This document shows positions 1 to 11,144 of a DNA stretch of 64,000 bases, in pieces. The DNA lies in the NCBI RefSeq assembly GCF_004664715.2, contig NC_051069.1, positions 74,856,647 through 74,920,646 on the forward strand, written 5' to 3'. The notes below the pieces were generated by a model. The model did not search any database. It was not told the origin of the DNA and worked only from the letters and a program-made list of their open reading frames with translations. This DNA comes from Peromyscus leucopus. Taxonomy: Eukaryota > Chordata > Mammalia > Rodentia > Cricetidae. A program made the position numbers and the translations under genes. Every line of letters begins with the position of its first letter. Within the stretch, counting starts at the first letter, position 1.

Positions 1-1924
1 TTCGCTAGTGAGGAAACCCTTACAAATACTTCCATTTAGTAATGAGTTCCATGGCAGATTCATCAATCACTCACAAAGGCGTGTATTAATCCATACCTCT
101 ATACCAACATATTAAATATGTTAGTAAAGAACCATGAAAATACATAACTGTCTTGTCAATCATGATACCATCAAGATATTGCTAATTAGTTCCTAAAGGT
201 GCAGCATTCAGATAGAATGAGATTGATCATTATAATGGATGTAAATGTCTATTTTTGGATAGTCTTTGGCAGCTTTGAATTTTTTTTTGCTCATTTCTCA
301 TCAAATATGATTAAATTCTCATTATTTTGACACTGCAATTTACTTTAATTCAGAGGCACTTCATCGGTGTTGTTTTCATGTTTGCTTAGTCTTCTTACTC
401 ATGGATACAATCTTCAACGTACAGTTTCTTTACCTAAGTCTTTTTAAAACATGTATATGTCATCACAGGCATTGGTACGACTAGGGAGATAACCCAGAAT
501 GTGAATATACTTACTCTGACTTTGTGGGTTTCCCCAATAGCATACTGGAGTTGTTCGCTTGGGAGCGAGCCCAGGGAGGGAGGGAGTAGATAGAGTGAGG
601 TAAAAGGTACCTCATTGATGAGCTTGCTGCTGCTGCAGGCTCGTTCCCCCAAGCACCATCTGAGAAGCTACATGGGGCCTCTACTGCTCCATCCCTAAAC
701 AATGAGACCAAGGCTCCACTCCACCACGTTTCATCCACCAGTGCTTGCTGGTCATCTCTACTGGAATCAGCTCTCCTTCACTTCACAGTGGCACTTGTTA
801 CCATAGAAAAAACTTTCCTGGCCATGTAGAGTCAGGAAGAGGAGAGAGGTGCTGTTGTTAGTGGTGAGAGACGTTCAGTGTGCCATACAATGCTTATCAT
901 TCCTAAGGTGGTTCTGGGTGGGCTCAGAAGGAATGGGAAGGGCTACATTAGATGAGGGTGATGATTAAGATTAGGGTCAGGATTCGAAGCTCTGATTGGA
1001 TGAAACAAAAAGAGACGTGCACCAGCATTAGCCTCTTCCACTCTCCAGAGGACCTATAGAGTATCATGTTTTGGCAATCTATGAATTCAACAGTAATAAA
1101 TTATCATTTCTCTGATATTTTCAGACAAATATATAACATTTTTTCCCATTCTGAATGCCATCTGGCATATCTCTCGGATGTCCTTACCTCCCTCTCACTT
1201 ATGTTCAGCTCCCATGAGCAGTGACTCAATGGCCTGATCCCCGAGACAGCCGAGATTTCTGTTCCGACGAAGCTGCTTCGTCTCATGAAAACACGCCCTG
1301 TCTGGCAAACCCTGTGAGTCTTTATGTCTTCAAGGCAGAGTTGTGTGCTTCTGTCAAGTGTGTACCTGCACATTTTCCAAAGACAGTGTCTGAACACCCT
1401 CAAGGCTTCCAGAGGATGTTAAAATATCCAAAGCCCACATGCCGGGAAGACTTCAGTGAGCCAAGGAGTCTTCAAGGCAATGGGGTGAAGAGAAGCGTGG
1501 AGCGCACCTGTAAAGCAAGTTCAGTTAGCATAGCAGGGACATTTAAAACTGTGGTGAAGCCACATTTGCCTCTAAATAGGTCTTCGGCATCATCACAGTT
1601 CTCTACTTGAATTTTGGCAGACTAATTTCACATTCAAAGGGCATGGGATCGGTAACTCCCGTGTATGAGCTACTGTAGAATGCTGTGGGTATGAAATGAG
1701 AGAAAGGCTTCATCTCTTACTTATAATCTAGTAGACAGAGGAAGTATTGCATATGAATAACAATAAAATAAGCCCCCACCAAATTAGACCCAAAAGAAAA
1801 ACATAAATGGGTAAAAGATAATTCTAACAAGTCATTATTTATGTATGATGTAACTTATTATTTCTTGTGATAATAGCTAAAGTTACCCTAAGTTCCATAC
1901 TCTGAAATTATTCTCTTCCCCACA
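1..1924. other. Intergenic, nothing recognised
   Basis: AT-rich non-coding sequence. Short open frames on both strands (for example 1221-1610) overlap each other and show no protein family. I see no SINE, LTR or simple repeat longer than about 20 bp. Confidence 0.6.
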
Positions 1925-2005
1925 CCCTCTCTTTGGATCAAGCCTACGGCCTTGGACATAGTATTAGGCAAACACTCTACCAATGAGCTGCATCTTGGAA
2001 CTTTT
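1925..2005 (-). repeat. ID-type SINE fragment
   Basis: On the minus strand a tRNA-like head with an A-box resembling 'tagctcagtggtagag' is recognisable (plus strand 'ctctaccaatgagctgcat'). It is diverged and short, without a clear A-tail. The following 2006-2532 is AT-rich and shows nothing recognisable. Confidence 0.5.
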
Positions 2006-2532
2006 CTGGAATCTCCACTTGGAGTCCAAAAACATCAGACTTTATTACTTATTACTAAGCAGATTTCAGCTTCAAAATGACAGAGGTTTTAGATACATTG
2101 TACTTAAGTGAGAAGTACAATGGCCTCTGAAAAAAACCTCGAGAAATAAAACAGTACATCTCCAAGGTCTTGGGAATCTATTTTTAAGCCATGTACCTTT
2201 TGTCATAAAATAGAATATTTCGTATTTTTTGTTTCTTAACTGAAAATCAATTTATAATAAGATTGCCTGTGGAAGAATTTACAAGAAAGGATGATAGAAA
2301 ATCAAGTTCAGCAAAGCTATTAGAATTTATAATCAGTTCTGTTTCATATTCAAATACTGAAGTACTCTACTTTTCATATTAGGTACAATTTGTAATCTAA
2401 TCAATAACCTTTTTACTCTGACCAAAGGTCATTTTTTTTCTATGAACTATTTCAAGAAAACGTGTGTACCATATTGACCTACCATTTCATATACATAGAA
2501 CACTAGACAGCTATACAATGTATTCTAGGGCT

Positions 2533-2687
2533 ACACTGCAGAGTATAGCTCAGTGGGTGCATGAAGGTGGAAGGGAAGAACAGACTTCAGAAAGCTGCCC
2601 TCTGACCTCCTCAAGCATGAGTGGCATGTGGTATGAGTGTGCTCCCTCTCAGCCCACATCATATACACACTAATATAATAATAATCT
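2533..2687 (+). repeat. tRNA-derived SINE (B4/RSINE1 type)
   Basis: It starts with a Pol III A-box-like 'gtatagctcagtgggtgca' and contains the 'tcctctgacctcctcaagcatg' type body typical of rodent tRNA-derived SINEs. It ends in an ATAATAATA tail that passes directly into the TTTC/TTCC microsatellite. Confidence 0.65.
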
Positions 2688-2771
2688 TTCTTTTTTTCTT
2701 TCTTTCTTTCTTCCTTCCTTCCTTCCTTCCTTCCTTCCTTCCTTCCTTCCTTCCTTCCTTCCTTCCTTCCT

Positions 2772-2811
<40 letters not shown>

Positions 2812-2814
2812 TCC
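2688..2814. repeat. Compound microsatellite (TTTC)n(TTCC)n(TTTC)n
   Basis: Three blocks of tetranucleotide repeat: TTTC to about 2710, TTCC to about 2772, TTTC to about 2813. It separates the SINE at 2533 from a B1 fragment and probably grew from SINE tails. Confidence 0.95.
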
Positions 2815-2850
2815 AAGACAAAGTTTCTCTGTGTAGCCCTGGTGTCATTT
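2812..2850 (-). repeat. B1 SINE fragment
   Basis: The stretch 'agacaaagtttctctgtgtag' and what follows match the 3' part of B1 read on the minus strand. The rest of the element is missing. From 2851 to 3438 I recognise nothing. Confidence 0.6.
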
Positions 2851-3438
2851 TTTTCCTCAACCTGTGCAGATCTTGCCTTCTGGACCTGGATTTGAGAACC
2901 TGAAAGAATGGGGCAGACTACAGTCTAATGCTGTAGACAACCTCACTTCAGTTTCAGTATACTTTATACATGAATGTAACAAAGAAAGTGATGAACCAAG
3001 GAAGGTTGTTTGAGTTCAGAAAAGCATCATCAGAAAAACATGTAAATAGATGCCAGTGAGCACATATTAAATATTAACAGAGCCGCCATTTCCCAGAACT
3101 TTCTCAGGACAGACCAATTTAAACACAATGGCCTAGCATATGCATACTACAGATTATATCTGGGAAAGCATGAAAACAAGGCAGAAGACCATGTCCAGAT
3201 TCAGGGTACCCTGACCAGATTGGATTCTATTGCTATGTTCTGATATCCAACAAGAATGGACATGCCCTAGAAATTAAATGTTTGTTGCAGAAGGCATGGA
3301 CTCACGTATTTAAGAACAATCCAGAGAACAAAATGCACCTGAGGTAAAAGGCCCTCTGCCTTTTCCCATGGAACCTCTCTCACAGTTCCCCAAGGCATTG
3401 TTCACCATGCCTCATTCTTTTGACTGTATTCCAACATC

Positions 3439-3538
3439 CTTGCTGTCCTGCTAGAGCTCACTCTGTAGACCAGTTGGCCTCAGAACTCAGAGTTCTGCCT
3501 GCCTCTACCTCCCATGTGCTGGGATCAAAAGTGTGCCC
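3439..3538 (-). repeat. Diverged B1 SINE
   Basis: Plus strand reads 'gagctcactctgtagaccag', then 'cctcccatgtgctgggatca', the reverse complement of the B1 body. It is an older copy lacking the head and a clear tail. Confidence 0.8.
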
Positions 3539-3816
3539 TATTACAATAATAATAAATTTAAAACATAATTTAAAATGTTTTCTAAACATGGTCTTTGAGT
3601 TAGTGTTTTTATTTTCTTCTCTCTGTGGACATTGATAAGCTTCTGTCTAATTTCAGAACTGGTCATAACTACCAAACTGCTGCAGAAGCAAGCCAAATTC
3701 CATTGTTAGATGCAGTCAATACCAGTTTGAATCTATACTATGAAATACATATTATTGCTATTTCAACTTTCATTTGCAGAGATCATATTGTACCCTTCAC
3801 CCTTTCTTATTTGTAA

Positions 3817-3925
3817 CACCTGCATGGTGGTTCGTACCTGGGATCCTGGGACTTGGGAGGCTGAGGCAGGAGGATTATGATTGTGAAGCCAATGTGGCTT
3901 ATGTAGCAAGACCAAAAGCAAATAA
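3817..3925 (+). repeat. Diverged B1-related SINE
   Basis: It contains a degraded B1 Pol III head ('gcatggtggttcgtacctgg') and the '7SL-like' core 'gggaggctgaggcaggagga', then 'gcaagacc'. Orientation is plus. From 3930 to 4310 nothing else is recognised except the short hairpin at 4218-4247. Confidence 0.75.
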
Positions 3926-4309
3926 GGATACAAACCATATTTCCTATTTTCCCATTGCTTCTACATCTCCATGAACAGGCTCTAACATTGCAGCATAGTG
4001 ACATGGAGCCCCGCCCTGCTGTCACAGACCTCCTTCCTGTCCTGCACTAACTGTAACCTGTTGACATCAAACATACCAATGGAATTTTCATACAACAAGC
4101 TTTTTGATCTGTAGATTTAAAGTATAGTAGTTCTAAACTGTAGGCCTAAGATGTTCTGAACAGATGATCATTACTATATTCAAATTAGCTCTTACTGCTC
4201 GCTTGTCCAATGCATTTCTCGGAATATCCTTTTTGGAATATCCCGAGTCGATCAATTTCAAAAAGTTCATCAGCCTCCAAATAAATCTGTACCCTTAGCA
4301 GACACACCT

Positions 4310-4428
4310 CACTTCTCTATGCTGGTTGCATGCCAGGGACTACCAACATGTGCTGGGAATAAAATTGGGGTTTGTGCATGCCTTGCAAGCAAGCACTCTA
4401 CCATAGAGCTTGCCACTCTGGTCCTAGA
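4310..4428 (-). repeat. ID/B4-type SINE
   Basis: The minus strand has a tRNA-like head ('gcaagcactctaccatagag' on the plus strand) next to a short B1-like part ('gccagggactaccaacatgt'), as in composite B4/ID_B1 elements. Confidence 0.6.
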
Positions 4429-4439
4429 GTTGCCTCTTC

Positions 4440-4598
4440 ATGAGAATTCTCATGTGTAAAAATCACGTAATAGTTGCCATTCTGGTTGGCATTTTCATGT
4501 AATATGATGTTTTCAAGATTCATTCAGGTTATAGTATCTATAAGTACTTTTACATTGTTTTTTATTTTGTCAAGTTATAGATGTGTGATATCTTGCAT
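4440..4598 (+). repeat. Ancient L1 3' UTR fragment, left part
   Basis: 'aatatgatgttttcaagatt' followed by 'cattcaggttatagtatcta' resembles the 3' UTR of old mammalian L1 (L1M type). It is interrupted near 4599 by an LTR and resumes at about 4919. Confidence 0.65.
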
Positions 4599-4918
4599 CT
4601 GGAATGCTACTTAAAGACTCATGTGGTAAAGGTTTAGTGTCCAGCATGGAACTATTAGGAGCTGTGTAAACTTCAAGAGATAGATGTACTAGATGTTCTC
4701 TAAGTCCCTTGTTCTTCTTCTTTCTTCATTTCCTGGCACCATGAGGTGAACAGCTTTGCCTTACTACATTGTGCCCACCATGACATGCTGTCTCTACACA
4801 GGCCAGAAGCAGCAGTGAGGCCAATGAGCATGGACTGAAACTTCTGATCATAAGACAAAGTAGACCTCTTCTCTTTATACCTTGCTTATCACTTGTTACA
4901 GAACAGAGAGCTGATTGA
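4599..4918 (+). mobile_element. MaLR-type LTR inserted in the old L1
   Basis: The order of motifs fits a rodent MaLR-like LTR: an 'aaagactcatgtgg' start, 'tggcaccatgaggtgaacag', 'ccaccatgacatgctgtct', 'catggactgaaact', and a terminal 'gttacag...gctgattgatga'. The flanking L1 sequence is continuous across it, so it inserted after the L1. It is diverged and the exact ends are uncertain. Confidence 0.6.
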
Positions 4919-5640
4919 TGAAATACTGTTACACATAGACTATATTTGTTCATCCAGGCTAGATTTGATGAACATTTGGCTTGTTTCTATGTTTTGATTA
5001 ATATTGGTAATGCTACTATCAGCATTGATTTGTAGATTTTGTGTGGGCATCTTTTTTTTTCATTTGTCTTACCTGCTAATGCAATTGCTTTATATTGACA
5101 TTTATGTTTAACATTTTGAGAGGCTAATAATATTTTTCCAGGTAGTAACATTATTTAATGCTCCCACCAGTGATAGACTATGTCAAGCATCCCACTTCCT
5201 CACCAGTACTTGTCACCTGATATTTTTATCACAGCCCACTTAGATGGGGATAAAGTCTTATCTTGTGTGGTTTCTGTATAATAGCTAATGACATTTACCA
5301 TTTTATCTTTGGTTTATAAGCCATGCGTACATCCTTTCTGAGACATGCTGATTTTTTACTTTCCTCATTAAATTTATTATCATCTCATTGTTGAGTCATG
5401 AGTCATGCCTGAATATTTTGCAGATAGATGATTTCAACATGTTTGCTCTGTGCTGTGCATTTTTATCACTTCTATAGCAATCTGTGAAGCACAAAAAATT
5501 TTTAATTTTGATAAAATGCAATGAATATATTTTCCTGTTGCTTATATTTTCAGTGTTGTGTCCACAACGGTTTGTCACACTCAGGATCATAAAGATTTAG
5601 TTCTGTTTTCTCCCAACTAAGTGCTCACACTTAGGTCTAG
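4919..5640 (+). repeat. Ancient L1 3' UTR fragment, right part
   Basis: It carries the familiar L1M 3' UTR series: 'gatgaacatttggcttgttt', 'gctcccaccagtgatagact', 'cccacttcctcaccagtact', 'taatgacatttaccatttta', and 'tttttaattttgataaaatgca'. It is heavily diverged with no coding capacity. Confidence 0.75.
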
Positions 5641-5814
5641 GATCTATTGGAGTTAATGGTATTTTTGCATGTATGTAATAAAGTTGCCTAATTTTCTTTC
5701 CTTTTCTCGTCTCTTCTTCCTTTCCATCTTTCATTGCCTCCTTTGGTCCTTCCATTGTATACATACTCATCACAGCACATGTAAGTAAAAGCGCATTCTT
5801 TTTTCCTGCCGAAC

Positions 5815-6130
5815 AACCTCAACAAAATATTAATCAACTGGATATAGAGTAGAGGAGGTGCTAATGAAATCCTATTAAATTGATTTATACAAAAACAAAA
5901 ATAGCAGCAAGAAGTAAAACTCCATAGATGACATGACGTTTAATACTTAAAGAAAAAATGATTTCACACTCTAGTAAAGACCAAGACAAGGATGTTTGCT
6001 CTCACCCAGCTCTTTTCAACATTGTATTGGATGTGCACCTAAGACAATCAGGCAAGAAAACGAGGCATTTAGAATGGAAAGGAAGAGACAGAGCTCTAGT
6101 TTTTGATGAAGAAATTCAACTTTTCATTTC
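5815..6130 (+). repeat. L1 ORF2-derived fragment, plus orientation
   Basis: 'ctcaacaaaatattaatcaa', 'gatgacatgacg' and 'gaccaagacaaggatgtttg' followed by 'cagctcttttcaacattgta' match the reverse-transcriptase part of L1 ORF2. It is decayed with many stops, and the order of blocks is disturbed. The next L1 block lies in the opposite orientation. Confidence 0.65.
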
Positions 6131-6454
6131 ATAAGAGTGTTTAAGGCTGCAGCATAAAGTTTTATCTATGCATCATCCATGTAATGTCTTAAAATGAAAT
6201 AATATCTCTTTTGGCGTTAAATGTCACTTGAAATGTGGAATTTGTGGCATTAGTTTTTTTGGCTTTGCTTTTGGTGCTCTTCATCAGGATGAAGATGTTC
6301 TCCTTCTATTTATAGTAGGTAGAGTGTTTTCTTTATCAGAGTGGATGGTGAATTTTGTTATTCTTACCATATCAGATGGTGTGGTCATATTTTGTTTCTG
6401 TTATTGTTGTTGTTTGTTGGTTTTCCATTGATAATTTATTTTATAATAGTTGAT

Positions 6455-6571
6455 TTCTTCTTCTTCTTCTTCTTCTTCTTCTTCTTCTTCTTCTTCTTCT
6501 TCTTCTTCTTCTTCTTCTTCTTCTTCTTTTTCTTCTTCTTCTTCTCCTCCTCCTCCTCCTCCTCCTCCTTC
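6455..6571. repeat. Microsatellite (TTC)n followed by (TCC)n
   Basis: An uninterrupted trinucleotide tract, TTC for about 90 bp then TCC for about 25 bp. It is a polypurine/polypyrimidine mirror sequence inside the decayed L1. It produces a false poly-Phe/Ser frame. Confidence 0.95.
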
Positions 6572-7582
6572 TAAAAAAGCTTTGCATTCCTGGATGTGAA
6601 TCCTGCATAGTCATGGATTACAGTCACTCTTATTTGTCTCAGGGTTTGATTAGATTTATTTTAGAAGGGTTTTCCACTATAATCATCCTGCTCTGTGGCT
6701 TCCTTTTCTTGCAATCTCTTTGTCAGGTTTTGTTTTTGAAGAAACACTGGCATCAGTGAGTGAGTCACTTTTTGAAAAAGTTTGGGTCTGGAACTAATCA
6801 TCCTGTAAGTGAGAAATTCTCTGGTGAAGTCATCCGGCAGTTGGCTTTTCTTCCTCAGGAGGTTTCTTAAATATTAACAGTTCAGTCTCCACTTACAGAT
6901 CTATTCAGATTTTCCATGTCAGAGTCAGCTTCGGCAGCTTGTGTCTTCAGAAAGGTGAGTTCTCATGCAGATAATGTGCTTTCTTAGAACACTGCAGTCC
7001 ATAGCATTCATTACTGACCCCTTTTATATCTAGATGGTTGATAGCAATGTCTTTGTTTTCAAGTGCCTTATATTAGTAATTTGTGCTTTGCAAGTTTATC
7101 TTGGTGATTTTTGATCTTTTGGAATAACCACCTTTCAGTTTTCTTGACTTTTTTCTTCTCATGTTTCATTCTGAACACAGAGTCTAGACTGCTGGTCCAT
7201 CCTGACAGCATCATTTTTCTTACTGATTTCATTGTTCTCTGCCTGAATATTTATGTTTGCTTTTAGTTTAGTTTGTTTTTCTTTTATGATGTCTTAAAGG
7301 TAATGTTACATCATAGTTGAAGTTTTTCTTTTTTAAAAAAATATAAAAAAAAATAAAAAATTTCTGGCTATAAATTCCCCTCCAACTACCCTCTTATCTA
7401 GATAAAATCATACATTTTGACATATCATGCCTTCATTTTTCATTTTCCTAAAGTACTTTGTGCTTTTTTTTGTATTCACCGACTTACAGATTGAGTTCTA
7501 TCGTTTAATTTTTGCACATTTGTGAATATTCCATTTTGTTATTAATTTCTATTCTTTGTGATTAGAGAAATACTTTCCACCA

Positions 7583-7768
7583 TTTTTTAAAGATTTATAT
7601 ATTGACTTTATGCATGAGTGCTTTATCTGCATGCACAACTTTATGCCACAGAGAGCACCAGATCCCACTATAGATGGTTGTGAGCCACCATGTGGTTGCT
7701 GGGAATTGAACTCAGGACCTCTGGAAGAGCATTCAGTGCTCTTAACCACCTAGCCATCTCTCCCCTTT
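7583..7768 (-). repeat. B2 SINE, minus
   Basis: The plus strand reads the complement of B2: 'aagatttatatattg' tail, 'gatggttgtgagccaccatg', 'tggttgctgggaattgaact', and 'cttaaccacctagccatctc' at the Pol III head. It is nearly full length and inserted in the old L1. Confidence 0.85.
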
Positions 7769-7869
7769 CCTTCCCACCACACACACTTTCTTCTACAATT
7801 CTTATTCCTTTTACTTTATTGAGGCTTACCTTGTGGGTTAGAATATGGTCAATCTCAGAAAATGTTTCA

Positions 7870-8092
7870 GGGGCTGGAGAGATGGATGGCTCAGTGGTTA
7901 GGAGCACTTGCTGCTCTTTCAGAGGACTGGAGTTCAGTTCACAGTACCTACACTGGGTGGCTCACAATCATTTGTGACTCCAGCTCAAGGAGAACTGTAC
8001 ATCACTTGGCCTCCCTGAGACCTGCATTCTCCCTGCACATACCAACATGCAGATGCTCACACACCTACACATAATTAAAATGATTGAATATT
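7870..8092 (+). repeat. B2/B3-type SINE, plus
   Basis: It starts with 'ggggctggagagatgg', the tRNA-derived Pol III head, followed by 'ctcagtggttaggagcactt' and 'gtggctcacaatcatttgtg', and ends in an A-rich tail. It faces the B2 copy at 7583-7768 across about 100 bp of L1. Confidence 0.85.
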
Positions 8093-9309
8093 TTTTGTAA
8101 GGACAGTGTTCCCTGTGCTGTTGTGGGCTGGAGAGCTCTACAGCTGTCTCCAGGGTTTAGTTAGTGTATGCACCTGTGCACTGTTTCCTATTTCCTTTTA
8201 AAAATCCTGCCTGGATGTCCCCATCTGTTTATGGAGGGAAAGTATTGAAACCTTCAGCTAATGTTGGAGAATTGTCAAGTTCACATTAAATTGTGCTCAT
8301 TTTTACTTCACCATTTTTGGGTATTGTTTATTGTTGTTATAGTAACCTGACAGAGTGGCCCTTTGTCTGTCCTGTCTATAGAAAATGCCCTGTCTCTACA
8401 AACATTTACTTTCATTTTAAAATCCATTGTGACTGATATTATCACTGACACTACAACTTGCCTATCACTGCTGTTTTCATGATATACCTTTCTAGTTCTT
8501 CCACTTTCAGTCAATTTATATCATTGAATATAAAGTTTTCTATATAAACAGAAAATATTTGCATCATGTTTTCTTGTCCAGTATGTAATCTCACCATTTT
8601 ATTTTTGTCTATTATTTATTAAACATCTTTTTTGTTACTCTATTCCCCCATGAATATCTTTATGATTAAACAAATGCGTTCTATAATATTTCGATAACTA
8701 TAACTACCTTTTTGCTATTTAAAAATTTATTTTCTTAATGGTTGCTCAGTGGTATATTACATATATCATCCTAGAATCCTCTTCAAATGTATACAAACTT
8801 AATTATGATAAGACATAGAAACATTGCTTTTATATAGTATGATTACATATATGATATTGATATGTTAGTTACACTAACACAATAACATGCCAATATGACT
8901 ATTACATTGTAGTTTTAGGTCTACTAAATAAAATGGGAAGAAAGAACAATTACATATTTGCAATTTGTTGCGTTAACTTTATTACTTAACATTTTGGGAA
9001 CTCTACACATGTGGTATGGAATTAAGCCAGCATCTGTATCATTTCCTGAACTCAATATATCCTTGTTCTGATCTTCCTCCTTTACACTATTTTGGTATCT
9101 CACATTCCTATTGGTTCTTGCCTGAAGAGTGGATTGTAACATTGTGTTTTGTCAAATTGCAGTTTAATGAAATAAAAGGCAAAATCAAATTAAGTATGCT
9201 TTAATACTTTTATAATTGTATTTATTTTATTTATCTAATAAAATTTAACTTGTGCAGAGGTGGCTTTTGTGGATAGTCTCTGGGATCAGGCGGGATCTTC
9301 TCGTTTTAT

Positions 9310-9323
9310 GTTTATTTTTAATT

Positions 9324-9362
<39 letters not shown>

Positions 9363-9499
9363 TGTGTGTGTACACATGTGAGTGCAGCTGCTAGTGGAGG
9401 TCAGAAGAGCACATTGGCTCTGCTGGAGCTGGTGTGTCAGGCAGTTGTGCTGGGTGCTGGAAATCAGAGTACTCTGAACCACCAAGCCATCTCTACAGC
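9310..9499 (-). repeat. B3-type SINE with internal (TG)n
   Basis: Complement of a B3 element: 'gtcagaagagcacattggct', 'gtgctgggtgctggaaatca', and 'accaagccatctctacagc' at the head end. A (TG)n microsatellite at about 9327-9371 occupies the tail region. Confidence 0.8.
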
Positions 9500-9580
9500 T
9501 TAAGGCAGGCTCTTCTTAACTCTTGCTTTCAGTGATTCTGTCTGGTGAGCTGTCATGACAATGGCTCAGCCTGCTGCTCT

Positions 9581-9722
<142 letters not shown>

Positions 9723-9732
9723 TTGTATGGTT

Positions 9733-9858
9733 TGTTTTGTTTCAAGACAGGGTCTCACGAATCTCCAGATTGCCTCAAAACCACTATATGGCCAAATATG
9801 AGCTTGAACTTCTGACCCTTACATTTCCATCTGTGCTATTACCATATGCAACACCAGG
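9733..9858 (-). repeat. Diverged B1 SINE
   Basis: 'caagacagggtctcacgaat' and 'tatgagcttgaacttctgac' are the complement of the B1 body. The T-rich left end merges with the microsatellite. Confidence 0.65.
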
Positions 9859-9860
9859 TC

Positions 9861-10848
9861 TGGTGTTACATAAAGGTGTGTTACATTTGTTTATGCTGCA
9901 TTTGTTTAACCATGTAAAGATGTGTTGCTTTGCCTACCTAAGGCACCTCGTTGGTCTAATAAAAAGCAGAATGGCCAGTAGCTAGGCAGTAGAGGGATAG
10001 GTGTGGCTGGTGTGTAGTGCTATTGTGTTCCCCAAAATATTGTGCACCATAATAAACTTATCTGGGGTCAGAGACAGAACAGCCACTAGATACAAAGGCT
10101 AGAAAATGGTGGCACTCACACCTTTAATCCTAGCACTCCAGAGGTAGAAATCCCTCTGGATCTCTGTGAATTTAAGGCCACATTGGAAACGGCCAGGCAT
10201 GGTGATACATGCCTTTAATCTCAGAAAGCAAGCCTTTAATCCCAGGGAGTGGTGGTAGAAAGCAGAAAGGTATATAAGGTGTGAGGACCAGAAACTAGAA
10301 GCATTTGGCTGGTTAAGCTTTTAGCTGGTTAAGCTTCAGGCTTTCAAGCAGCAATTCAGCTGAGAGCCATTGGGATGAGGACTCAGAGGCTTACAGCCTG
10401 AGGAAACAGGACCAGCTGAGGAATTGGCAAGGTGAGAGAGCTGTGGCTTGTTCTGCATCTGATCTACTAGCATTCACCCCAATAAACTGGCCTCGGGTTT
10501 GATTTCATTAATAAGAATTAAGATTCCTGCTACACTGGTGAGCAGAAAGAATGAGTAGGAGGAGGAATCTAGGCTGGATGGGGAAGAAAAGGAGAGAGAA
10601 CGAGGGAGAAAGAGAGGGAGATGTCCAGGGCCAGCTAGATGTCCAGTCAGGCAGCCATGAGACAGCCAGACCCAGAGTAGGGCATACATAGTGAAGGAAA
10701 GGTAAAAAGTCCCAAAGCAAAATGTAGATGAAGAGATACAGGCTGAATTAAATTATCAGAGCTAGTGGGACAAACATAAGGCCGAGTATTCATAACTAAT
10801 AAGAAGTCTCTGTGTCATGATTTGGGAACCCCAAAGAAAGCCTGCTGC
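9861..10848 (+). mobile_element. ERV LTR, split by a younger LTR (9861-10012 and 10541-10848)
   Basis: The left part has 'ggtgtgttacatttgtttat' and 'ggtctaataaaaagcagaat'. The right part has 'cataactaataagaagtctc' and 'tgtgtcatgatttggg'. Joined, they make one LTR of a family also seen at 11886-12251 (minus) and 13868-14112 (plus). The inner LTR at 10013-10534 interrupts it. There is no internal retroviral region next to it, so it is a solitary LTR. Confidence 0.7.
10013..10534 (+). mobile_element. Solitary ERV LTR (522 bp) nested in the outer LTR
   Basis: It begins TGTAG and ends CTACA (inverted termini, TG...CA). It is flanked by a perfect 6-bp direct repeat CTGGTG (10007-10012 and 10535-10540), which suggests a class II (ERVK-like) insertion. 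It has a TATATAA promoter box at 10271-10277 and an AATAAA at 10481-10486, in the right order for U3-R-U5. U3 contains B1-like sequence ('gccaggcatggtgatacatg'). No coding region remains. Confidence 0.85.
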
Positions 10849-11041
10849 CTCTATGTTTTGCTATTATTTACCACTTTGCCCTCTTGCTGGCTCCTCTCCT
10901 CCCTCTAAAAAGAACACCCTATTCCTTTTATTTCTTATGTGTTCCCATGTGTATGTTGTTAATCTCTCTTTCCCCCTTTCTCATTTCTTAAGATCTTTGC
11001 TTCTCTGTCCATGTCCTCCTTTCTACACTCATCATCTAAAC

Positions 11042-11044
<3 letters not shown>

Positions 11045-11107
<63 letters not shown>

Positions 11108-11144
11108 AGGGAAGGAGGGAGGGAGAGGGAGAGGGGGAGGGGGA

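Larger units (their letters stand above)
6215..8525 (-). repeat. Old L1 ORF2 fragment, minus orientation, interrupted
   Basis: The plus strand shows the complement of L1 ORF2 at several places: about 6285-6400, 6575-6960, 7540-7585, 7790-7868 and 8095-8520 (for example 'tcagattttccatgtcagag'). The element is broken by a TTC microsatellite and by two tRNA-derived SINEs, which inserted later. There is no open reading frame. From 8526 to 9309 the AT-rich sequence shows nothing recognisable. Confidence 0.7.

Noticed and set aside
7870..7940. tRNA gene-like A and B boxes (also at 47780 and 63333)
   Set aside because: These are the tRNA-derived heads of B2/B3/B4 SINEs; no cloverleaf with acceptor stem is present.
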